Positions 16,673 to 24,918 of a DNA stretch of 41,159 nt are shown here, in pieces (the first letter of the stretch is position 1; every line of letters begins with the position of its first letter). Source of the DNA: Chitinophagaceae bacterium (GTDB lineage: Bacteria; Bacteroidota; Bacteroidia; Chitinophagales; Chitinophagaceae); the NCBI GenBank assembly GCA_009885535.1, contig VFKL01000021.1, positions 1 through 41,159 on the forward strand, in the 5' to 3' direction. The notes under the pieces were generated by a model. The model saw only the letters and a list, made by a program, of their open reading frames with translations, was not told the DNA's origin and ran no database searches. A program made the translations under genes and the position numbers.

Positions 16673-18223
16673 CTATGTTGTTTCTAATAATTGATGCAAT
16701 TTATTGTGTTCATTTTTTTTAATGCTGCAATTTATATTTTTCAAAGCAGCATGTTTAATAAATTCATTAATAGTATCAATTACATCTTTATCGATATGTT
16801 CGGCTTGCATTAAATCAATAATAAGGTTTGAATTTTCTGGTATTTCTTCTAGCTTTTGTTTTAAAAGTGGTTTTATAAAAAAGGAAACATCTTTTCTTAA
16901 TCTGATTAATACATTGTTTCCTTCAGACACTGAAAAAATGGCGGATCTATAATTGCTTCTTATAACATAAAACAATCCGATTATTATTCCAACAATTACA
17001 CCTTTTAATAAATCGGTAAAAATGATACTGATTATTGTGATAATAAATGGCATAAACTGATCCCAACCTTTTTGATAATACTCTTTAAACAAAGTAATTT
17101 TTGCAAGTTTATATCCAGTAAATACAAGGATTGCAGCCAGTGCAGCTTTTGGAATAAGGTTTAGAATATTAGGTAAAAATGCTACACAAATTAAAATGAG
17201 TAGTCCATGAAAAATAGCACTAAGTTTAGTTTTCGCTCCAGCATTTACGTTTGCGCTACTTCGTACAATTACACTAGTGAGTGGAAGACCACCTAACATC
17301 CCGCTTGTTATATTTCCTAATCCTTGTGCAATTAATTCTCGATTACTTGGTGTAACTCTTTTTAAAGAATCTAGTTTATCAACAGCTTCAATCCCTAAAA
17401 GTGTTTCAAGTGAAGCAACCATGGCAAGGGTTAAACCAATTACCCAAACATCCATATTGTTTAAAAAACTCCAATTGGGAAATTTTAAAAAACCAACAAA
17501 ATCATTTACAGTATTTGCAATTGGAATATTTACCAAATGCGCGTTTCTATCAGTAATTGGATCTTCGATATTACCTAAAAATTGGTTCATCAAAATACCA
17601 ACGATTACAACACATAATGGGCCGCTAAACAATTGAAATAACTTCAACGATTTAATCTTTTTATTTTCGTAAATAATTAAAATAACAATACTAATAAGGC
17701 CAATAATTATAGCATTTGGGGTAAAATGATTTATAGATTTTAAAACGGATGAAAAAGTATTTTCTCCAGTAATTTGAAAAAAAGATTCATCTCCTTCGTA
17801 GTCTTTATCGTAACCAACCAAATGCGGTACTTGTTTTAAAATTAAAATAATACCAATTGCAGCCAACATTCCTTTGATAACACTGTTTGGAATGTAATCG
17901 CCAATAATTCCTAATTTAAATATGCCCATTAAAATTTGGAATACACCAGCAATGACAACAGCTAAAAAGAAAGCTTCAATTGCAGGAAGTTTTAATACTC
18001 CAGCTGCTACAATAGCCGTTAATCCTGCAGCCGGACCGCTTACACTTAATTGACTACCACTTATAAATCCAACAACTATACCACCAATTACACCTGCAAT
18101 TATTCCGCTCATTTCATTTACACCGCTGGCAACAGCAATGCCCAAACAAAGTGGAATAGCAACCAGAAAAACTACTACAGAAGCGGAAAGGTCTGCTCCA
18201 AAATTTTGAATATATTTTTTCAT
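16673..18223 (-). CDS. SulP-family anion transporter (probable bicarbonate transporter)
   Basis: Inner-membrane transporter of 516 residues. The SulP signature region is at the start (DLSASVVVFLVAIPLCLGIA), followed by SGPAAGLTAIVAAGV, and SLETLLGIEAVDKLD plus LGGLPLTSVIVRSSANVNAG in the middle. About 10-14 hydrophobic spans are present. The C terminus (about 430-516) is a shortened STAS-like domain. The family carries sulfate, bicarbonate or other anions. Being directly upstream of a beta-carbonic anhydrase suggests bicarbonate, as in other SulP-CA pairs; that is inference from context. Confidence 0.9.
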   Translation of the reverse strand: MKKYIQNFGADLSASVVVFLVAIPLCLGIAVASGVNEMSGIIAGVIGGIVVGFISGSQLSVSGPAAGLTAIVAAGVLKLPAIEAFFLAVVIAGVFQILMGIFKLGIIGDYIPNSVIKGMLAAIGIILILKQVPHLVGYDKDYEGDESFFQITGENTFSSVLKSINHFTPNAIIIGLISIVILIIYENKKIKSLKLFQLFSGPLCVVIVGILMNQFLGNIEDPITDRNAHLVNIPIANTVNDFVGFLKFPNWSFLNNMDVWVIGLTLAMVASLETLLGIEAVDKLDSLKRVTPSNRELIAQGLGNITSGMLGGLPLTSVIVRSSANVNAGAKTKLSAIFHGLLILICVAFLPNILNLIPKAALAAILVFTGYKLAKITLFKEYYQKGWDQFMPFIITIISIIFTDLLKGVIVGIIIGLFYVIRSNYRSAIFSVSEGNNVLIRLRKDVSFFIKPLLKQKLEEIPENSNLIIDLMQAEHIDKDVIDTINEFIKHAALKNINCSIKKNEHNKLHQLLETT

Positions 18224-18369
18224 AAAAAAAGTAATAAATTAAAAATAAGCCTTTGAATAAAATTGAATTTTTCTAAAAATAAATTGAATTAAAATTGATT
18301 GAATTTTTGGAAAATCAACCCATAGTTTTAAAAATGTTTGAATCACAATTTTAAAACAAAAACAGTAAA

Positions 18370-18711
18370 TTATATGAATATATTAGGAGGTGGCCCGTCT
18401 TCTTCAATAAATGGGGCCATAAAAAGTTGTTCTGGTAAATAATATTTTTTAGAGGAACGAATAAAAGCCAGTAATTCGTAATAAGATTCTTGATGAGTTA
18501 AGAACTTTTCTTCTCCTTTTTCTTTAGTTTCTTTTTCTATTTCTTTTTCAGACTCTTCATCTTTTTCAGCGTCTTTATCACTACAAGATTTTTTTAAGGA
18601 GATATCTTTTTTTGTATTTAAAATTTGATGCAAATAGCTGATGTTGTCAATTATATTTAAATGACTAACTGAAATGAAAATCAATAAAATTAGCGTAACC
18701 AATTTCTTCAC
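18370..18711 (-). CDS. small exported hypothetical protein
   Basis: 113 residues if started at the GTG at 18711: VKKLVTLILLIFISVSHLN is a good signal peptide or membrane anchor. A longer reading from a TTG at 18732 is rejected because that TTG is part of a perfect -7 box (18730-18737). The middle (DKDAEKDEESEKEIEK and on) is very rich in Glu and Lys, probably helical, and the end is EEDGPPPNIFI. I do not recognise a family. It stands between the fabG-like and SulP genes on the same strand but with gaps of about 60 and 146 bases, so it may be its own unit. Confidence 0.6.
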   Translation of the reverse strand: MKKLVTLILLIFISVSHLNIIDNISYLHQILNTKKDISLKKSCSDKDAEKDEESEKEIEKETKEKGEEKFLTHQESYYELLAFIRSSKKYYLPEQLFMAPFIEEDGPPPNIFI

Positions 18712-18729
18712 AATACGGAAAATTAAAAG

Positions 18730-18737
18730 CAAATGTA
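18730..18737 (-). promoter_or_regulatory. -7 box TACATTTG before the small exported protein
   Basis: Exact TAnnTTTG on the minus strand, 18 bases before the GTG at 18711. It excludes the upstream TTG as the start and supports GTG. Confidence 0.5.
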
Positions 18738-18771
18738 CTGTAAAAGCAAGTAGTTTTTTAAAAAATAAACT

Positions 18772-19527
18772 TTAAATATTCATCCCGCCACAAGCGCTAA
18801 TGGTTTGTCCTGTTACATAATTTCCCATATCAGAAGCAAGAAATAAACAAACATTGGCAATGTCTTCAGCTGTAGCGAATCTTCCCAAAGGAATTAATGA
18901 TTTATATTTATCTGCGCTATTTCCATCCTGTAAATAGCTTGTCATATCTGTTTCTACAAATCCAGGTGCAACGGCATTACAACGGATGTTTCTGCTTCCC
19001 AATTCTTTAGCCACACTTTTAGTAAAACCAATTACACCAGCTTTGCTTGCTGCATAACTTGCTTGTCCTGCATTTCCCATTTCGCCAATCACACTGCTCA
19101 TGTTTATGATGCTTCCCGATTTTGCTTTCATCATCGGTTTGATTACTTGCTTCGTCATATTGAAAACGCTGTTCAAATTTACTTGGATCACTTCATTCCA
19201 TTGCTCATAACTCATGCGCAACAGCAAATTATCTTTAGAAATACCCGCATTATTTACACAAATATCAACTTGTCCAAACTCAGCAATAACATCATTTACA
19301 AAAGTTTCGCATGCATTAAAATCTGCAGCATTACTTTGATAAGCTTTTGCTTTTACACCTAAAGCAGTAATTTTTTCAACCAAGGCAGTTGCTTTATCAC
19401 GACTACTATCACTAACATAAGTAAATGCGATATGTGCACCTTCTTGTGCAAATTTTAAAGCAACAGCTTCTCCGATTCCTCTGGCAGCTCCTGTTACAAT
19501 GGCAACTTTTCCTGATAATAAATTCAT
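18772..19527 (-). CDS. fabG: 3-oxoacyl-ACP reductase FabG-like SDR
   Basis: NADPH-dependent short-chain dehydrogenase/reductase of 251 residues. It has the cofactor motif VTGAARGIGEAVA at 11-23, NNAGISKDN at 92-100, the catalytic S145, Y158 and K162 (SSVIGEMGNAGQASYAASK), and VAPGFVETDM. These fit FabG, which reduces 3-oxoacyl-ACP in fatty-acid elongation. No fab cluster adjoins, so a specialised FabG paralogue is possible. The GH3-like gene lies 72 bases upstream on the same strand. Confidence 0.9.
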   Translation of the reverse strand: MNLLSGKVAIVTGAARGIGEAVALKFAQEGAHIAFTYVSDSSRDKATALVEKITALGVKAKAYQSNAADFNACETFVNDVIAEFGQVDICVNNAGISKDNLLLRMSYEQWNEVIQVNLNSVFNMTKQVIKPMMKAKSGSIINMSSVIGEMGNAGQASYAASKAGVIGFTKSVAKELGSRNIRCNAVAPGFVETDMTSYLQDGNSADKYKSLIPLGRFATAEDIANVCLFLASDMGNYVTGQTISACGGMNI

Positions 19528-19599
19528 TTTCGTAATTGCTTTATATGATTTTAATAGAAAATAACGTTTTGCGAAAGTAATAAATAAAATAGGATCACA

Positions 19600-21105
19600 T
19601 TAAATCAGGTTTAGAATTTCTTCTAATATTTTACGGTCATTACAAAGCCTGGGTATTTTATGTTGTCCACCCAGTTTGTTTTTACTCAAAAGCCATTTAT
19701 TGAAAACGCCATTTGGTAGGATATGAATTTTGGGTAATCCAAGGGCAATGTTGCCAGAACGCTTGGCTTCATAATCGCTGTTTAAAGATTTCAAGGCGTT
19801 GTCTAATTCAATAGTAAACTTATTTAGATTGACTGGAGGTTGTTCAAATTCGATAAGCCATTCGTGTGCACCATTATGGGTTTCAGAAAAAAATATTGGT
19901 GCTGCCGTATAATCTAAAACTCTTGAATTGGTGATTTGTGTAGCAATAGCGATGGCGCGATCACTATTTTCTACAATCAGTTCTTCGCCAAAAGCATTGA
20001 TATAATGTTTTAACCTACCGGTTACCTTCATACGATAAGGATTAATAGAGGTAAAAGAAACAGTGTCTCCAACCAAATATCTCCATAAGCCGCCTGCGGT
20101 ACTAATGATTAAAGCATAGTTTTGATTTAATTTTACTTTATCTAATCCAATGGTTAAAGGTGTGGGTTTTCCATATTCTTCAACAGGCATAAATTCGTAA
20201 AAGATTCCATGCTCGGTAAAAAGCGTCATGCCATCATCATTTGGATTTTCTTGACCGGCAAAAAAACCTTCACTGGCATTATAAATTTCAAGATAATTAA
20301 TTGGGGCGCCCATTATTTTTTCAAACTGCTCACGGTAAGGGATAAACGAAACGCCACCATGAATATATAGTTCAAGGTTTGGCCAAACTTCTTTGATCGA
20401 TTTTTTTTCTTTGATTTCTAAAATTCGTTTTAACAATAACAATGTCCATGTAGGAACACCTGCAATAGAGGTTACGTTTTCATTAGCGGTAGCTGTTGCT
20501 AGCTTCTCTATTTTGTCTGTCCAATTGTCTAAAAGCGCCACACTTAGTTCGGGTGTTCGAAGCCATTGCCCCCAAAACGGGGTGTTTTGCATCAGCACAG
20601 CACTTAAATCACCATATTGAATTTCATCATTAACTTGATTCAATTGATGCGATCCACCCACTACCAAACCTTTACCAGTAAGCAAATCGCTTGATGGGAA
20701 ATTATTGTAGTAATTGGCTAAAACATCTTTGCTGGCTTTAAAGTGATTTTCTTGCAAACTTTCTTCGCTAATTGGAATGAATTTGCTTTTACTGCTGGTG
20801 GTTCCGCTACTTTTGGCAAACCATTTTACGGGTGTATTCCATAAAATATTTTCTTCGCCTTGCATCATTTTTTCAATAAATGGCGCCGTGTTTTCGTATT
20901 CTTGAATTGGAACGTTTGCTTTGAATGCTTTAAGTGAATAAAGGTTTGAAAAATGATGTGTTTTTCCAAAATCGGTGTATTGTGCTGTAGTAACAAGGTC
21001 TTGCAAAACATCTCGTTGGGCAGCAACAGGATGATTTCTCCAATTCTTAATTCGCCAAATTCGCATTCTGGCAATTTTTGATATTGCAGGAGCAAGAAAC
21101 TTCAT
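19600..21105 (-). CDS. GH3 auxin-responsive-promoter-like acyl-adenylate family protein
   Basis: A 501-residue bacterial GH3-family protein. Recognisable parts are the KSSGTTSSKSKFIPISEES ATP-binding motif, YGDLSAVLMQNTPFWGQW, YIHGGVSFIPYREQFE, the YNASEGFFAGQ adenylate motif, and GLWRYLVGDTVSFT. Plant GH3 proteins join amino acids to hormones through an acyl-adenylate; the bacterial substrates are unknown. Common in Bacteroidota. lptB lies upstream across a palindrome cluster and a fabG-like gene follows, but no functional link is evident. Confidence 0.9.
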   Translation of the reverse strand: MKFLAPAISKIARMRIWRIKNWRNHPVAAQRDVLQDLVTTAQYTDFGKTHHFSNLYSLKAFKANVPIQEYENTAPFIEKMMQGEENILWNTPVKWFAKSSGTTSSKSKFIPISEESLQENHFKASKDVLANYYNNFPSSDLLTGKGLVVGGSHQLNQVNDEIQYGDLSAVLMQNTPFWGQWLRTPELSVALLDNWTDKIEKLATATANENVTSIAGVPTWTLLLLKRILEIKEKKSIKEVWPNLELYIHGGVSFIPYREQFEKIMGAPINYLEIYNASEGFFAGQENPNDDGMTLFTEHGIFYEFMPVEEYGKPTPLTIGLDKVKLNQNYALIISTAGGLWRYLVGDTVSFTSINPYRMKVTGRLKHYINAFGEELIVENSDRAIAIATQITNSRVLDYTAAPIFFSETHNGAHEWLIEFEQPPVNLNKFTIELDNALKSLNSDYEAKRSGNIALGLPKIHILPNGVFNKWLLSKNKLGGQHKIPRLCNDRKILEEILNLI

Positions 21106-21161
21106 TTTTGAAAGATATGAAAATATGCTGATGAATAAATAAGTATGATTTCATTTCGGCA

Positions 21162-21257
21162 AACCATTGAAATGGTTATGTGTAAAAATTAATTACACAG
21201 CCCACGGTTTAAAAAGTGAGCTAAGGAATGTTTTAAATTGTAATGGTTTCAACCATT
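21162..21257 (-). repeat. REP-like palindrome cluster between lptB and the GH3 gene
   Basis: AACCATTGAAATGGTT (21162-21177), a decayed CCCACGG palindrome (21199-21222) and AATGGTTTCAACCATT (21242-21257). The order and spacing are like the clusters at 6.7 and 37.6 kb. Confidence 0.65.
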
Positions 21258-21289
21258 TATTTCTTCAATTTGAATTTTAAAAAAGTCAT

Positions 21290-22075
21290 TTAATCATTTG
21301 AATCCTCTAGATTTTCATTTGACGCTTGCTCGTGGAGATAGTCTTTTCTTTTTAATTCAAAATTTCTTCCGAGATATAATTTACGCACTTGTTCATCATT
21401 CGCTAATTCTTCAGCGGTTCCGTGTTTAAATATTTTTCCGTCAATCAGCAAATAGGCTCGATCACAAATGGATAAAGTTTCGTTTACATTGTGATCGGTA
21501 ATCAGAATACCAATGTTTTTAAACTTCAATTTTGCAATAATTTCTTGAATGTCTTCAACCGCAATAGGATCTACGCCAGCAAAGGGTTCGTCGAGTAAAA
21601 TAAACTTTGGATTTACAGCAAGCGCACGTGCAATTTCAGTCCTTCTTCTCTCTCCCCCACTTAAAGTATCTCCATTGTTTTTGCGAACATGTTGCAACCT
21701 AAATTCATTTAATAACGATTCAAGTTTTTCTTTTTGTTCGGATTTTTTAAGCTTTGTCATTTCCAACACAGCGGTGATGTTGTCTTCAACGCTTAGTTTT
21801 CTAAAAACACTTGCTTCTTGGGGTAAATAACCAATTCCCAATTGCGCTCGTTTGTACATAGGTAATTTGGTAATATTGGTATCGTTTAAAAAAACTTCCC
21901 CCTTATCGGATTTAACCAAACCAACTACTTGATAAAACGATGTTGTTTTTCCGGCGCCATTTGGACCGAGCAAACCAACAATTTCACCCTGACTAACATC
22001 AAAGGAAACGTCGTTAACAACAGTTCTGCTGCCGTAAACTTTTACAAGATTTTTACTGTATATGGTTAAACTCAT
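21290..22075 (-). CDS. lptB: LPS export ABC transporter ATP-binding protein
   Basis: Cytosolic ATPase of the LptB2FG complex that drives lipopolysaccharide from the inner to the outer membrane. 261 residues with Walker [10 protein letters not shown] at 37-45, signature [15 protein letters not shown], Walker [14 protein letters not shown] and the H-loop TDHNV. The [13 protein letters not shown] wording is characteristic of LptB. A charged tail of about 20 residues (to NLEDSND) extends the family core. The ATG at 22075 is preferred to a TTG at 22084, because that TTG belongs to a perfect -7 box. lptA, lptC and kdsC are not adjacent. Confidence 0.94.
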   Translation of the reverse strand: MSLTIYSKNLVKVYGSRTVVNDVSFDVSQGEIVGLLGPNGAGKTTSFYQVVGLVKSDKGEVFLNDTNITKLPMYKRAQLGIGYLPQEASVFRKLSVEDNITAVLEMTKLKKSEQKEKLESLLNEFRLQHVRKNNGDTLSGGERRRTEIARALAVNPKFILLDEPFAGVDPIAVEDIQEIIAKLKFKNIGILITDHNVNETLSICDRAYLLIDGKIFKHGTAEELANDEQVRKLYLGRNFELKRKDYLHEQASNENLEDSND

Positions 22076-22081
22076 TGTGTA

Positions 22082-22089
22082 CAAAATTA
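22082..22089 (-). promoter_or_regulatory. -7 box TAATTTTG six bases before the lptB ATG
   Basis: Exact TAnnTTTG on the minus strand; predicts a leaderless or very short-leader lptB mRNA. Confidence 0.55.
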
Positions 22090-22350
22090 GCGGATGTAAA
22101 TTATTTGAAGGATAAATCTTTTAAATTGCGGAGTTAAGCCCAGATTTTGAAGCAAAATCCGGATTAAAATAAAATAAGCCAATAATTGAAATAAGTATTG
22201 TCAAACTTTGATTTTCTTTTTAATTGGATTTATCTTCACGAACGAAATAAATAAAACCATACATTAAAACAATTATATTGAAAATAATGTTTAGTAAATG
22301 GTATAAACAATAAAAACAATTTAAAGAACTTTTAAAATAATTAAAGAAAG

Positions 22351-23304
22351 ATGAAAGTAACGGACCATATCAATCAATCCAATAAAACTCTAGTATCATT
22401 TGAAATTTTACCACCTTTAAAAGGCAAAGGAATTCAATCCTTATATAGTCATTTAGATCCATTGATGGAATTTAATCCATCATTTATAAATGTAACCTAT
22501 CACAGAAGTGAGCACACATTTAAAAAAAGAGCAGATGGTAGTTTTGAAAAAGTAGTGGTTAGAAAGCGACCTGGAACAGAATCTATTTGTGCTTCAATAA
22601 TGAATAAGTACAATGTAGATACCGTTCCACATTTGATTTGCGGTGGTTTTGGCATAAATGAAACTGAAGACGCATTGATAAATTTGAATTATTTGGGTAT
22701 AGACAATGTGTTGGTATTGCGTGGAGATGCAGCAAAAAATGAAAGTATATTTGAACCAGAGCCGGGTGGTCATCAATTTGCGAATGACTTATTAAAGCAA
22801 GTTAAAAATTTGAATGAAGGAATTTATTTGGAAGAGGATTTGAAAAATACGATGAAAACAAAATTTTGTATTGGCGTTGCGGGATATCCTGAAAAACATT
22901 TCGAAGCACCAAATATGGAATCGGATTTAAAGTATTTGAAAGCAAAAGTAGATGCAGGCGCGGATTATGTAATTACACAAATGTTTTTTGATAATTCAAA
23001 ATATTTTTCCTTTGTGAATGCGTGTAGAGAAATTGGCATAAACGTACCAATAATTCCAGGATTGAAACCTGTTTACACTAAAAAGCAATTAACCATTTTG
23101 CCAAAAACCTTTCATATAGATTTACCAACGCCGTTATCAGAAGCTGTACATGCGTGTAAAACGGATTTAGATGTAGAAAAAGTAGGTCAAGAATGGTTGA
23201 TTGAGCAATCGAAAGAATTAAAAAAAGCGGGAGTACCTGTTTTGCATTATTACACGTTGGGTAGGCCATTATTGATAGCTAATGCAGTAAAAGAGGTATT
23301 TTAA
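22351..23304 (+). CDS. metF: methylenetetrahydrofolate reductase
   Basis: FAD enzyme that reduces 5,10-methylene-THF to 5-methyl-THF, the methyl donor for methionine synthesis. 317 residues with the catalytic-acid region LVSFEILPP (E18, equivalent to SFEFFPP of other MetF), FINVTYHRS, VLRGDAAKNE, CIGVAGYPEKHFEAPN and ADYVITQMFFDN. Length is typical. I see no SAM riboswitch in the 266 bases upstream; only a short hairpin (22139-22162) lies there. The methionine synthase gene is not in the window. Confidence 0.96.
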   Translation: MKVTDHINQSNKTLVSFEILPPLKGKGIQSLYSHLDPLMEFNPSFINVTYHRSEHTFKKRADGSFEKVVVRKRPGTESICASIMNKYNVDTVPHLICGGFGINETEDALINLNYLGIDNVLVLRGDAAKNESIFEPEPGGHQFANDLLKQVKNLNEGIYLEEDLKNTMKTKFCIGVAGYPEKHFEAPNMESDLKYLKAKVDAGADYVITQMFFDNSKYFSFVNACREIGINVPIIPGLKPVYTKKQLTILPKTFHIDLPTPLSEAVHACKTDLDVEKVGQEWLIEQSKELKKAGVPVLHYYTLGRPLLIANAVKEVF

Positions 23305-23385
23305 TTGGTTTAATTTTTCTTGATGATATAATAATCAGACATTAATCAACGTTATAGGTGTATAAAAGTTTTAAAAACGTAACCT

Positions 23386-23715
23386 ATGCCTAGATTAACA
23401 ACACATCAAGAAGTGATTCTTGTACAAGGAACCGAATTTGCCAACAGACAATATGCTGAAAACAAGAGCATGCCAACATCAAACAACTATTTATCTCAGC
23501 ACGAAAAATTGAAAGAAGCTTGCTGGAATGGCCAGTTGAAAGAAATGATGCCGGAATTGTTTTTTATGTTTACAGCAGATACCAATTTATTTTTATGGCA
23601 GATGCGCGAAGGAGAAAAAGTAATTACCATGGAATTATCGGAAGAGCCAACTGAATTGGATTTTCACGCTTCTATTGACCCGTATATTTTTATGGAGATT
23701 CAGGAATACAATTAA
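23386..23715 (+). CDS. conserved-looking small protein of unknown function
   Basis: 109 residues, soluble, rich in Glu and Met, with TPTSNNYLSQ-like and LFFMFTADTNLFLWQM segments and no signal peptide, Cys motif or known domain. Balanced amino-acid use, an ATG start, and a strong terminator 17 bases after the stop (23732-23767) support a real gene. It sits 81 bases after metF on the same strand, but nothing ties it to folate metabolism. No function is assigned. Confidence 0.7.
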   Translation: MPRLTTHQEVILVQGTEFANRQYAENKSMPTSNNYLSQHEKLKEACWNGQLKEMMPELFFMFTADTNLFLWQMREGEKVITMELSEEPTELDFHASIDPYIFMEIQEYN

Positions 23716-23731
23716 TAAAAAAATTATCAAC

Positions 23732-23767
23732 AAAAAAAAGTCGTTTCAATTTGGAACGACTTTTTTT
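23732..23767 (+). terminator. intrinsic terminator after the 109-residue gene
   Basis: 8-bp stem (23740-23747 with 23753-23760), 5-base loop, seven T after and eight A before; can act in both directions. Confidence 0.85.
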
Positions 23768-23785
23768 GTTTTGCGAAAATGCGAG

Positions 23786-23912
23786 AAAGAGTTGAAACAC
23801 AAAGGCACGAAGACGCCAAGACACAAAGTTTTTTAAAAGGAATTTGCTAATAAAAGGAAAATGCTTCCAACCTTTTGAACGCATTGAACTTATTGAACCT
23901 CTGAAACCTTTT
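23786..23912 (+). repeat. composite dispersed repeat (CACAAAGGCACGAAG / TTGAAC types)
   Basis: A run of ACAAAGGCACGAAGACG-like sequence is followed by AAAATGCTTCCAACCTTTTG and then 9-bp units such as GAACGCATT, GAACTTATT and GAACCTCTG. The same chain recurs near 32.3-32.5 kb, and inverted near 28.1-28.3 kb. Confidence 0.65.
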
Positions 23913-23916
23913 GTCG

Positions 23917-23957
23917 AAAAAAAACCGCCTCAAAATTTTGAAGCGGTTTTAATTTTT
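23917..23957 (-). terminator. terminator at the end of module A
   Basis: AAAACCGC...GCGGTTTT stem extended by a TCAAAATTTTGA palindrome. On the minus strand it is followed by eight T; on the plus strand by a weaker T run. It is well placed as the 3' end of a minus-strand module A transcript. Confidence 0.8.
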
Positions 23958-24042
23958 TTGAATACCATTTTTGGTATCAGATTGTTGGATGGTTTTAATA
24001 GGGTCTAGGATTTAGGTTTAATTTTCATAGGGTTTGGTTTAG

Positions 24043-24089
24043 CCATCATCGCTTTTTACAGCATAGGCCAGGATATTGGTTTTGGTGTT
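24043..24089 (-). repeat. single copy of the 52-bp-type element in module A
   Basis: Nearly identical to the three tandem units at 24645-24796. On the minus strand it reads TKTNILAYAVKSDDG then a stop, with no ATG in frame. Confidence 0.8.
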
Positions 24090-24090
24090 T

Positions 24091-24216
24091 TTATAATGAT
24101 TTTAAAGAACTTTTCTTAAAAATAGAAGTTGGTTGATATTGGTTTTTTTGGATATTGAAAAGAACGTTTACATTCTTTTGGATTTTGTTTGGATAGATAT
24201 TTAATTCTTTTTTCAT
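24091..24216 (-). CDS. candidate small ORF in module A (41 aa)
   Basis: An ATG at 24216 opens 41 codons: it starts MKKELNIYPNKIQKNVN and ends IFKKSSLKSL. It is Lys/Asn-rich and basic, without Cys. Its start lies at the end of the first arm of a 14-bp inverted repeat and 16 bases after the promoter-like box at 24232-24245, which fits a short-leader gene. No counterpart of the same length exists in module B, so coding is doubtful. Confidence 0.25.
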   Translation of the reverse strand: MKKELNIYPNKIQKNVNVLFNIQKNQYQPTSIFKKSSLKSL

Positions 24217-24228
24217 CAACCAACTTCT
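24124..24228 (-). other. promoter-proximal hairpin of module A
   Basis: Perfect 14-bp inverted repeat: AGAAGTTGGTTGAT (24124-24137) and ATCAACCAACTTCT (24215-24228), 77 bases apart. The counterpart in module B (24879-24889 with 24905-24915) uses different bases at the same place relative to the upstream boxes. Confidence 0.65.
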
Positions 24229-24231
24229 TAC

Positions 24232-24377
24232 ACAAAGATGCATCGATTATGGTTGTTCAACAAGAGCATTATTGCCCTTTTTTTGTAATGATGTAATTAC
24301 ATGTTGAATAGTAAATCAACCTGTAATTTTGTTGGATAAGTACGTTGAAAAAGGAACGTATTTTTACGTTTTTGAAA
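24232..24377 (-). promoter_or_regulatory. upstream control region of module A
   Basis: Four blocks shared with module B: 24232-24245 (minus CGATGCATCTTTGT, one base off TAnnTTTG), 24263-24274 (GC-containing AGAGCA...TG box), 24290-24300 (TGTAATTAC core, part of a palindrome) and 24357-24377 (21 identical bases). Spacing between blocks 1-2-3 is identical in the two modules. Confidence 0.6.
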
Positions 24378-24405
24378 TAACATAAAAGACGAGGTTGCAA
24401 TTACA

Positions 24406-24446
24406 TAAAAAAGAGGCTGCCCTTTTAAGACAGCCTCTAAATTTTT
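24406..24446 (-). terminator. terminator at the end of module B
   Basis: AGAGGCTG (24412-24419) pairs with CAGCCTCT (24431-24438); on the minus strand six T follow directly. On the plus strand AAATTTTTT follows, so it may work both ways. Confidence 0.85.
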
Positions 24447-24553
24447 TAACCGTCACTCTTGGTTTTTCAGGATTGGTTTTTTACTTATAGGGAGTAAACG
24501 TTTCCTGCTTTTAGAGTTTCTTTTTCATTGAAAAAGAAGTGGGTTTTAAAATT

Positions 24554-24703
24554 TTACAGATTTAAAGAAATCTGTTGTTTTTTTACTTCCTTACTTTTAT
24601 TTGGAAAGTAAGTTGGCTTGGATGTTGGATCTACCGGTTTTTTGCCATCATCGCTTTTTACGGCATAGGCTAGGATATTGGTTTTTTGGTTTTTCACCAT
24701 CAT
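24554..24703 (-). CDS. candidate small ORF in module B (49 aa)
   Basis: 49 codons starting MMVKNQKTNILAYAVKSDDG, continuing KKPVDPTSKPTYFPN and ending KKQQISLNL. Basic, soluble, no Cys, no known family. Its ATG overlaps the TGA of the upstream 32-codon ORF as ATGA, a form typical of coupled translation. Without the 52-bp duplications, the upstream start MKTKTNILTYAVKSDDG would read straight into this C-terminal part, giving a product of about 46 residues. Coding status is uncertain. Confidence 0.35.
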   Translation of the reverse strand: MMVKNQKTNILAYAVKSDDGKKPVDPTSKPTYFPNKSKEVKKQQISLNL

Positions 24704-24796
24704 CGCTTTTTACAGCATAGGCTAGGATATTGGTTTTTTGGTTTTTCACCATCATCGCTTTTTACAGCATAGGTGAGGATATTGGTTTTGGTTTTC
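24645..24796 (-). repeat. three tandem 52-bp units in module B
   Basis: Units begin at 24645, 24697 and 24749 (plus coordinates), exactly 52 bases apart, with very few differences. 52 is not a multiple of three, so each unit shifts the reading frame and regenerates an ATGATGG. A fourth copy is in module A. Confidence 0.9.
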
Positions 24797-24798
24797 AT
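24700..24798 (-). CDS. candidate small ORF in module B (32 aa)
   Basis: 32 codons: MKTKTNILTYAVKSDDG, then EKPKNQYPSLCCKKR after the frame is shifted by the second 52-bp unit. It ends in TGA overlapping the ATG of the next ORF. The first 17 residues look like the true start of a small basic peptide; the rest looks like a by-product of the duplication. Confidence 0.3.
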   Translation of the reverse strand: MKTKTNILTYAVKSDDGEKPKNQYPSLCCKKR

Positions 24799-24918
24799 TT
24801 TCGGATAAAAAATTTATCCGTTGATATTGGATTTTAGTTTTTTTAGGGTACTGGATTCGTTTGGTTTTCTAGGATTTTAGAAATTGAATTTTTGTTTTAC
24901 CATCATTCGATTTCTGAT

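Noticed and set aside
22085-22350. SAM riboswitch upstream of metF
   Set aside because: No recognisable SAM-I/SAM-II core or terminator; only one short imperfect hairpin at 22139-22162.
24641-24800. Tandem 52-bp units as a CRISPR array
   Set aside because: The whole 52-bp unit repeats; there are no variable spacers between constant repeats and no cas genes.
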